Below, in pieces: positions 57,245 to 64,000 of a stretch of 64,000 nt of DNA. Source of the stretch: Lytechinus pictus (Eukaryota; Echinodermata; Echinoidea; Temnopleuroida; Toxopneustidae). Position numbers and translations under genes: made by a program. The DNA lies in assembly GCF_037042905.1 (NCBI RefSeq), contig NC_087254.1, forward strand, positions 16,105,103 to 16,169,102, in the 5' to 3' direction. The notes under the pieces are model-generated. The model did no database searches, was not told the origin of the DNA, and saw only the letters and a list, made by a program, of their open reading frames with translations. The number at the start of each line of letters is the position of its first letter. The first letter of the stretch is position 1.

Positions 57245-57421
57245 CGTGGTACGATGCCGTATGTCAACCGCCCAGCGCTGCAATATAAAGTGTAGCCTAT
57301 TAGTACCGTGTACAGGGCTGAAATACCTCTTATTAAGACCAACATTTTTAATTTCAGACAGAATTATAGAAATAATCGGTTCTGTGATAAAATTACATTA
57401 AAAATTACACCAAGATATATA

Positions 57422-57864
57422 CAGTGCGTCCCACAAAAAACGAAACCGAGATTTATCGATGATTTATCATAACTTAATCACAAATACAATAGACAAATGA
57501 CCTACCATTGTAAAGTTTAGAATCTCCTCTTTCATCTGAAATTACTAAGATTATTTCTCATTCACGCATGAGTGAGCAAAAACAATTTGAAGAGGGGATA
57601 CCAAAAAGTCATTTGGCGGGCTGTATCTGGGTTTCAAAAAGAAAACCACATTTTTATAAAGTTCAATATCTGCTCTTTAATTTGATACCTCAATTACAGA
57701 AAATGGTCAAGAAATAACAAAGTTCTGGTTATTTTAAATAAGGCTTGAATTTCAATAATTTCATAAAATGAAGAGGTTTTACAGGCTAGCGTTCAAACTC
57801 AATCGACACTCCGTTTTGTTGACGATCAGCCATGCATTAAGTATTTTGTTAACCATGCGATAGC
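57422..57864. mobile_element. Mariner-like foldback repeat, copy 2 (5' part)
   Basis: It starts CAGTGCGTCCC after TA and matches 7223-7666. The match stops at CATGCGATAGC, where the LINE begins, so the rest of this copy should lie beyond the LINE's 3' end, outside the window. Confidence 0.75.
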
Positions 57865-58364
57865 GATGCGATGCGATGTGATGTACATGTGAAGTCCAGT
57901 AGTACCTGTTGTGTGATACTGAAACTAATAACTGATGAACTGTGCTAGATCAATGTCATTCAGTATCTCTGCCTTTCGCCCGTCTATGCCAGAATTTTTT
58001 TTTTGTGCAGCAGAAGCAAATTTCAGACTGACATAGATTGTGTATTAACTTTTCTTCACTTCAGTACTAGCTCTGCTTTTTTGTGTGCAACAGGACATCA
58101 GTAACCTGGGAGTTACTACTCACACTACCTTTCATTTAATTCCTTACAAGCACTAGCCAGTTATTACCTGTCATTCATTTGCCTGAGCTACTTGTAGGTG
58201 TGCATCTGTGTATCAATAAACCAGGAAATCTCTGACCTTTATTTACGCAAGCTATATCCACATACATGTAAAGCAGATGCTTTGAGGTCACCATTGTCAG
58301 AGGCTCCGAGATAAACATTCTGTGTGCTACTGTATACATCTCGAGTATACTTTTATAAATAATC
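57865..58364 (+). promoter_or_regulatory. LINE 5' UTR
   Basis: Non-coding leader between the disrupted repeat and the ORF1 start. It opens with a short GATGC/GATGT iteration (57865-57885). LINEs of this type usually carry an internal pol II promoter in this region, but no TATA-like motif is evident. Confidence 0.55.
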
Positions 58365-60959
58365 ATGGCTTCACTAACAAGTACTATTTCTGCCTGCTCA
58401 TCCCCATGTCTGGATTCAACTGTGGGTGTGAGTGAAGATGTTGCGACTACTCGAAATTACTCTCTCAATGAGACAAAAGCCATCAGGAAAAAGATGGATT
58501 CATGTCATAAGGAAACAATATTCCAACTTAAAGACAATGGAAAACAGTTAGTTGTCACATGTAGCACAGCAATGTATGAAGCTCTTAAACTTTGTATGTT
58601 CACTTATTTTAAGGATCTAGAAGGCAGAAATACACAAATAGCAGTTGAGATAAAAGATATCAAAGACAAGAAAGGCTTTCAAGTGGAGCACACTATTCGC
58701 ATCACTAATCGGCTTGCTAGAACAGGAAACCCTGGTCTGCGCACCAAGTATGTGATCAACCTTTATAATACTTCAAGTCGTATCCTTGCTAATGGAGGTT
58801 GCCTTAGTCTATTTCTCAAAGACCATCTCCCTCATATCCTGAAGGAGATTGCTGATAAGGGCAGCCGCTCTATTTCTGAGGAGAACGCACATCTTCATGA
58901 ACTTCTTCAAAAGGCAGTTGCTTCCTCAGGACATAGTGAGTCAAAGATTCCACTGAGGGCAATATCGGCTTCTTCGTCAAAAAGTAGGGTGTCCTCCAAT
59001 AGTGCTGGGATAGATGTTACAAAGACAAAGGAAAGGAACCCAGATGAGACAAGAGCGTCCACTTTAGATGTTGAAGAGGAATGTCCTTGCTTGGAAGATG
59101 ACCGTAAGCTTCTCTGTCCGGCCTGCCTGACACATTCCTGCCTAGATACTATTGAGTGTGAACTCTGTAACTCCTGGTATCATTTCCAATGTTCACATCT
59201 CTCTGAAACTGAGTTAGCCAAGCATTCTGCCAACAAATCATTATCCTATGTCTGTTCAGCTTGCTCTAATCTGGACCAAAATCCTACTCTTGGAAAGGTA
59301 TCCCGGAGCTCCTCACCTCCTCCTGTTGTACATGTATGTGACTCTCCAAGTGGGAACTCTGACAATGTCAGCTCTGTTATTAATATAAGTGATTCGGTCT
59401 CTAATTCCAAGGAGTCCACTTTTCAAGATAGCAGTGCCACTGTGTGTCAGTCACCGAAAGACCCAAAGGTAACAATTATGCAGGTTTTAAGGACTTTGGA
59501 AGAAGCTTCTACTCCTGGAACATGTAAGTCCTGTAATGTTGGACCTTCCTCAACCTTTGGTAGCCTGTCTGAGCATCAGTCCACACAAACAACCTCAAAC
59601 ATAATGGAAAGATCCCCTAGACTACATGTAGCTGATGCGTTTACGCAGGTACATGTATCTTCAAATTTAAAGGAAAGGTGTGTACTGGTGGATGCATCCA
59701 CTCAGTCTTCTTCTCCTCCCCCTGCCTGTAGAGTGTGCCCTAAACTGGAAGGTATTGCTAACAACCGGCAACAAGAAATTAAGGTGATTCGAACTGTCAA
59801 TGAGAACTTGCAGAAAGATAATGAAGCTTTGTTGAGCTCTGTTAAGTTTTTAAAGAAGGAGCTAGCTCAGGCAGAGGATAATCTAACCACAGTTAGGCGT
59901 CAGCTGAGTCAGCTCAGTGAAGGTAATCGGGCTCTTATCCATAGTAATCAGCAACTGAGACTTACCTCAGAATCTCTTCAATGTCGTTGTGACCATCTCA
60001 CTGCTTTGTGCCTTAACAATGGCCTTGAGGTACTTGGTGAAGAACAGACTACAGCAGATCCGTATGTAAAGAAGACTTACGACAAATACTCAGTTCCCAC
60101 TACCACAAGTAATAGGTTTGGAGCCCTCTGGGATGAAGCTTCTGATCTCTCTGGTGATGACTGTAATGCGGAGCCAACTCAGATGAGGAGCCAAAGAACT
60201 GGTGCAAAACAAAGGCGTAGAAAATCCCATGAAGGGGGTTACCCCTCTCCACCACAACCAACAAGGAAGTGTACTACACCAAAGAACCAAAGAACTCGGT
60301 TGAATACTCCAAGACCCACAGGTTCAGGAGCCCATTTAAGAGTTACACCTCCATCTAGACCTGGTCATCACAACCCCCAGAACAACAGAAACAGGACCTC
60401 GCATACGTTAAGACCAGAAATATCAAGATCACAACCCTCATTCGCATCACAGCAGCCCTCACCTCCAACCCAGACCAACAGGAACAGGATGTCACATACA
60501 GTACAGGAAAAAAGACCAGAGGTGCCAAGACCGCAACCCTCATTGGCACCAGAGCAGCCCTCACCTCCGACTATTTCACAGGAACACTACCCCCTCTACT
60601 CAACCGTGTTGAACAGGAACAAGGTATACTCTAATCACTCCATACCCACACAAAGGAGAGATAGCAGTGTAATTGGCAACAAGTTTTGTGCAGATGATAA
60701 CTCAATGTCTCCTCCATCGAACCAGGTTTTTCGGCACGGTCGGAACAATCAAATAGCTGCACCGATAATTCTCCGAGCAGCGTCAGCTGCCCTAAATCTT
60801 GTCCTGTCAGACCCAACTATTCCACAAGTCAACAGCCTCCTTATACAGAGTCACCTACAGGTCATTCTACATCATGCCCTTCTTCTGAATCAAGAATCTC
60901 GCCCCACCAGTCTCACAACTCCTCCCAGCAGCCATCAACACAATCCCCTCCACGTATAA
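58365..60959 (+). CDS. LINE ORF1 protein: PHD-like finger and coiled coil
   Basis: The 864-residue frame starts at the ATG at 58365. Residues about 30-150 form a conserved-looking basic N-terminal region (NGKQLVVTCSTAMYEALKLC; VINLYNTSSRILANGG). Residues about 237-302 hold a Cys/His cluster (CPCL, CPAC, CLDTIECELCNSWYHFQC, YVCSAC) that fits a PHD-type zinc finger. Residues about 467-545 are a heptad-rich coiled coil (RTVNENLQKDNEALLSSVKF). The region from about 590 is Pro/Arg/Ser-rich and basic. ORF1 proteins of such LINEs bind element RNA and assist target-primed reverse transcription. The C-terminal 80 residues may be out of the ancestral frame: the alternative frame from 60701 is more Ser/Pro-rich and runs into ORF2. 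Confidence 0.85.
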   Translation: MASLTSTISACSSPCLDSTVGVSEDVATTRNYSLNETKAIRKKMDSCHKETIFQLKDNGKQLVVTCSTAMYEALKLCMFTYFKDLEGRNTQIAVEIKDIKDKKGFQVEHTIRITNRLARTGNPGLRTKYVINLYNTSSRILANGGCLSLFLKDHLPHILKEIADKGSRSISEENAHLHELLQKAVASSGHSESKIPLRAISASSSKSRVSSNSAGIDVTKTKERNPDETRASTLDVEEECPCLEDDRKLLCPACLTHSCLDTIECELCNSWYHFQCSHLSETELAKHSANKSLSYVCSACSNLDQNPTLGKVSRSSSPPPVVHVCDSPSGNSDNVSSVINISDSVSNSKESTFQDSSATVCQSPKDPKVTIMQVLRTLEEASTPGTCKSCNVGPSSTFGSLSEHQSTQTTSNIMERSPRLHVADAFTQVHVSSNLKERCVLVDASTQSSSPPPACRVCPKLEGIANNRQQEIKVIRTVNENLQKDNEALLSSVKFLKKELAQAEDNLTTVRRQLSQLSEGNRALIHSNQQLRLTSESLQCRCDHLTALCLNNGLEVLGEEQTTADPYVKKTYDKYSVPTTTSNRFGALWDEASDLSGDDCNAEPTQMRSQRTGAKQRRRKSHEGGYPSPPQPTRKCTTPKNQRTRLNTPRPTGSGAHLRVTPPSRPGHHNPQNNRNRTSHTLRPEISRSQPSFASQQPSPPTQTNRNRMSHTVQEKRPEVPRPQPSLAPEQPSPPTISQEHYPLYSTVLNRNKVYSNHSIPTQRRDSSVIGNKFCADDNSMSPPSNQVFRHGRNNQIAAPIILRAASAALNLVLSDPTIPQVNSLLIQSHLQVILHHALLLNQESRPTSLTTPPSSHQHNPLHV

Positions 60960-60976
60960 GAATTTTGTCGTTCAAC

Positions 60977-62674
60977 ATGAGAGGTTTTGAACCAAATAAG
61001 TTCTACCTTTTTAAACTATTAGAGTCAGTTGATATTGTAGCAGTACAGGAGCATTGGCTGCAGAGCTTCTCAGAACACAAACTTACTGAGCTTAAAGACA
61101 CCCATATTGTTTATGCCAAATCTTTTGATAACGGATTGTCCAGCCCATCACTCACTCGTCGTGGAAAAGGTGGTGTAGCCCTTTTCCTTCATCGCCGTTT
61201 TCAAGCAGCCTGTGCCATTGTAGATACCACATCCAACAGATTGCTGTGTGCACATATTTGTGATAAGGACTGTTCTGGGAGTTTACTATTTGTGAATGTA
61301 TATATGCCCTCTGGAAGTAGTGCAGCTGACCATGCTGAATATGCTGATATCCTGACAGAAATTTCGTCCCTAATTGGTCAGTACCCTAGTGCTAAAGTAA
61401 TACTTATGGGAGACTTTAATGCTGATATCACAGGATTGCCTTCTTCTTGGAACAGGAAAGCCCAACTATTGCAGCATTATCTCACAGAGAATAGTTTGGT
61501 TAGTATGATGACGATCTACCAAAATTCCAGTGATTACACCTACATGAGTGATGACGGATCAAAGAAATCCTACATTGACCACATCATTACTCACTCTGCT
61601 AATGTAGGCTCATTCTTCGAGTACATGGTGGTTCCTGAAGACCCTCTCAATACCTCAGATCACCTGCCAATACAAGCTTCATTCATGTCCCACTTGCACC
61701 CATGTAAGGAGGCGAGACAGGAGATTAACATGACAAACCACAAGTATAACCATATTCGTATTAAGTGGAACCAGGCCTCTTCGCAAGAGATTCAGGAGGT
61801 ATACTCAACAGCTATTGACGACATCTGTGACCAGCTTTTGTCCAGCCTACCTGATGAAGCCTCCTTGACAGGAAAACATGCTGAGTACATGCTTAATACA
61901 TTATCTCAAGCGATGTTGAATGTGAGCATGAGAAATCTGCCATATGCCTCTGGTAAGAAGCGTAAGCGTCAGAAACCTGAATGGAGCACATCAGTTGACT
62001 CAACATACAAGGCCATGAAACTCTCTCGGAAGAAGTGGAAGCTAGGTGGCAAAAATAGATCACAAGCAAACCCTTTGTGGATAAGATATAGATCGGACAA
62101 GGCAGCTTTTCGTAAGCAGCTCAGGAAACAAAGGCATAACCTAGAGAGCAGCCGGCTTCTACAAATTGAGAGAGCCAAGAAAGGGGACGACAGGCTGTTT
62201 TATAAGTTAATCAAGGAAAGAAGATCTCGTGCAGATGCCTCTCCTGTGGACACACTCATAGTCAATGGTAAGAGCTACACAGGAAAGGCTACCATTCAAG
62301 GTTTTGAAGAGTACTTCAAGATGCTATCCATGCCCAACCCTGGTAATAATTATCAATCAACCATTACTGATACAGTGGAGAAACTGGCTAATGTAATCAG
62401 TACATGTACTCCGAACCAAAGACCTTTCACAAGAACGGACTTAGATAAAGCCGTAGGACAGCTTAAGAAGAACAAGGCTGCTGGAGCTGACCAGATATCG
62501 GCTGAGCATGTGCTCTTTGGTGGTGAAAAGGCGAGAAATCTTCTTTTAGTCCTTATGAACACCTTTGTTGCTCACAGCTTCATTCCAGATGCCTTTAAAT
62601 ATGGAATTATTCTACCACTACACAAGGGGAATGGTAAACCTCTCACTGATATCCCTCTTGTTACAGAGGAATAA
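60977..62674 (+). CDS. LINE ORF2, N-terminal half: AP endonuclease and RT start
   Basis: The frame is open from 60701. The first ATG after the conserved RILSFNMRG start is at 60977, so initiation or fusion with ORF1 is undecided. APE-type endonuclease motifs are present in order: SFNMRG, VQEHWL (catalytic Glu), NVYMPSG, GDFNAD (Asp/Asn), SYIDHII and SDHLPI (catalytic His). This nuclease nicks the genomic target. A basic linker follows (KKRKRQKPEW), then the first RT motifs (KKNKAAGADQISAEHV; FKYGIILPLHKGNGKPL). The frame ends at a TAA (62672-62674) caused by a frameshift about 20 bases earlier. Confidence 0.88.
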   Translation: MRGFEPNKFYLFKLLESVDIVAVQEHWLQSFSEHKLTELKDTHIVYAKSFDNGLSSPSLTRRGKGGVALFLHRRFQAACAIVDTTSNRLLCAHICDKDCSGSLLFVNVYMPSGSSAADHAEYADILTEISSLIGQYPSAKVILMGDFNADITGLPSSWNRKAQLLQHYLTENSLVSMMTIYQNSSDYTYMSDDGSKKSYIDHIITHSANVGSFFEYMVVPEDPLNTSDHLPIQASFMSHLHPCKEARQEINMTNHKYNHIRIKWNQASSQEIQEVYSTAIDDICDQLLSSLPDEASLTGKHAEYMLNTLSQAMLNVSMRNLPYASGKKRKRQKPEWSTSVDSTYKAMKLSRKKWKLGGKNRSQANPLWIRYRSDKAAFRKQLRKQRHNLESSRLLQIERAKKGDDRLFYKLIKERRSRADASPVDTLIVNGKSYTGKATIQGFEEYFKMLSMPNPGNNYQSTITDTVEKLANVISTCTPNQRPFTRTDLDKAVGQLKKNKAAGADQISAEHVLFGGEKARNLLLVLMNTFVAHSFIPDAFKYGIILPLHKGNGKPLTDIPLVTEE

Positions 62675-63998
62675 CCCTGTCATCTACTTTCTGCAAAGTA
62701 TTGGAGTTGCTTATAAAACCCAAACTTATAGAACAGCTTCATCAAAGAGGGATCCCTGATGAGCTACAGAGTGGTTTCCAAGAAGAGCACTCCTGTTCCT
62801 TAACAGCAGCCTCTCTCAACCTCATCATCGAAGCTAATACTAAACATGGTAGAACAACGTATGCATCATTCCTCGACGCTGCCAAGGCATTTGACACAGT
62901 GTGGCACGATGGTCTTCTTTACAAGCTCTATCATGATGGGGTGACAGGTTATCTGTGGAACATCCTTTTTCAGCTGTATCAAGGTCTTCTTGGAGCTGTT
63001 GCATGGAAGGACAGACAAAGCAACTGGTTTCCTATCCGACAAGGTGTACGTCAAGGAGGAATCCTCTCTCCCCTTCTTTATTTGATCTACATCGATGGAC
63101 TCATACAGAAGCTGAGGAAGAGTGGCATAGGCTGTAAAGTACTTTCCAGATACACAGGAACTCTTGTGCTTGCTGATGACGTAGTACTCCTCGCCAACCT
63201 CCCTGAAGATCTACAGCGTATGCTTGATATTGTCTTGGAGTACACCAAACAGTGGCACTACACCATCAATCCCTCCAAAAGTGCTGTAGTGATTTTCAAC
63301 CTAGGACGTAACTCTGCAGATTTCCAATGGCACTTTGGTTCAGACATCATTCCTGTTCAGGCCTGCCATCCTCACCTTGGTGTCTTGCGCTCCTCTAATA
63401 AACTGAATCGCACCCATGAGATCTTTCAAAAGGGTAATAAGGCCCTGTACAGCTTGACAGGTACTGGTGCTTACCGGAGTGGTTTGTCCCCTGTCATTGT
63501 TTCCTCACTGTGGAAAACATTCTGTACGCCCAGAATGTTGTACGGAACTGAGGCTCTTAACCTACCGGATAGAGATAAGAGGGCCTTGGATGTGATGCAG
63601 AGCCACCTTTTCAAAAAGCTACTTGGTCTTCCAAGGACAACTGCACAGGAGGCTGTTCCTTTGCTTACAGGGATTCCCCTTCTATCTGACTCAATTAATC
63701 TCCTACATCTGCGTCTTTTGGGAAAGATTATCTCTCTACCTCAGGATAGAATTGAGCACAGGATCTTTTCGAGTGTTGTCTGCCAGGAGCCTACTATTCC
63801 TACCATTAAAGTCCTCAAGGTTCTTCTAGAGAAGTACAATCTTCCATCTCTACCGGATCTCCTGCAGCAAGGTTGCTCGTATCTGACATGGAAGAAGAGA
63901 GTAACAAATGCAGTGGAAAGTAAAGTCCTTGCATCCCTCTCCGAAGAAACCTCCCTTAAGTCGTCCCTTCTTCTGTTCCATGATATTGACTTGGTGCT
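62653..63998 (+). pseudogene. LINE ORF2, reverse transcriptase half (frame-shifted, runs off the window)
   Basis: This frame is open without a stop to the window edge (about 449 codons) and continues ORF2 one frame away. The RT motifs are clear and in order: CYRGITLSS, LQSGFQEEHS, FLDAAKAFDTVWHDGLLYKL, RQGVRQGGILSPLL, LADDVVLLANL (the usual Y/F before ADD is L; both catalytic Asp kept), NPSKSAVV and HLGVLRSS. A C-terminal extension follows. The offset is explained by one lost base within GATATCCC near 62650. Otherwise this half is intact. A sequencing or assembly error is an alternative to a real mutation. Confidence 0.88.
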
Positions 63999-64000
63999 TC

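Larger units (their letters stand above)
57865..64000 (+). mobile_element. CR1/jockey-type LINE, nearly intact, cut by the window edge
   Basis: The element has a 5' UTR of about 500 bp, an ORF1 with a PHD-like finger and coiled coil, and an ORF2 with AP endonuclease and reverse transcriptase. Its 5' boundary is set by where the host mariner-like repeat is interrupted. The only coding lesion in ORF2 is a single-base frameshift near 62652, so the copy is young. No RNase H domain is seen before the window ends. Clade placement within the CR1/L2/jockey group is by general resemblance only. Confidence 0.85.

Overview
This window looks like nuclear DNA from an animal, most likely a marine invertebrate deuterostome. 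An echinoderm such as a sea urchin is my best guess, at moderate confidence. The grounds are the AT-rich, repeat-dense background, many foldback MITEs flanked by TTAA, hAT-type elements with 8-bp target duplications, tRNA-derived repeats, and a CR1/jockey-type LINE whose ORF1 carries a PHD-like finger. I see no complete, recognisable host gene. Two or three isolated exon-like stretches are listed with low confidence.

Layout. 1-17.9 kb is mostly AT-rich non-coding DNA. It holds a 31-bp minisatellite behind a candidate splice acceptor (2.23-2.84 kb), a 250-bp tandem duplication (3.5-4.0 kb), a mariner-like foldback repeat (7.2-7.9 kb), a foldback MITE (8.1-8.5 kb), and a 275-bp repeat present twice in opposite orientation (11.2 and 15.1-15.4 kb). 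From 18.05 to about 32.7 kb there are five roughly 0.9-1 kb modules of two types in the order I-II-II-I-II. Later insertions split them, and the paralogous modules act as empty sites that date and bound those insertions.

The largest insertion (19.7-29.2 kb) lies in the first type II module between 12-bp duplications. It is a tandem array of about 340-bp tRNA-derived units that flips orientation at about 21.1 kb. Inside that array sit two neighbouring elements of one family: A (294 bp) and B (7.1 kb). Both are bounded by AATT, and their ends look like splice signals. B is GC-richer than its surroundings. It carries five CACCTG...CAGGTG hairpin units, six CACGTG-bearing repeats and exon-like stretches, and its right end is itself split by a 1,008-bp hAT element. 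This composite is the best candidate for something undescribed.

From 39.4 to 53.5 kb there is a satellite of about 178 bp (roughly 65 copies plus 4) with higher-order structure near 1.6 kb. It is interrupted by an 1,810-bp hAT-like element that contains a second, nested hAT-like element. From 53.5 to 57.9 kb there are transposon termini and MITEs. From about 57.87 kb to the window edge lies an almost intact LINE: 5' UTR, ORF1 (PHD-like finger and coiled coil), and ORF2 (AP endonuclease, then reverse transcriptase after a single-base frameshift). It was inserted into a second copy of the 7.2-kb mariner-like repeat.

The only recognisable protein machinery is the LINE. The SINE-like and other short elements probably depended on such enzymes in trans.
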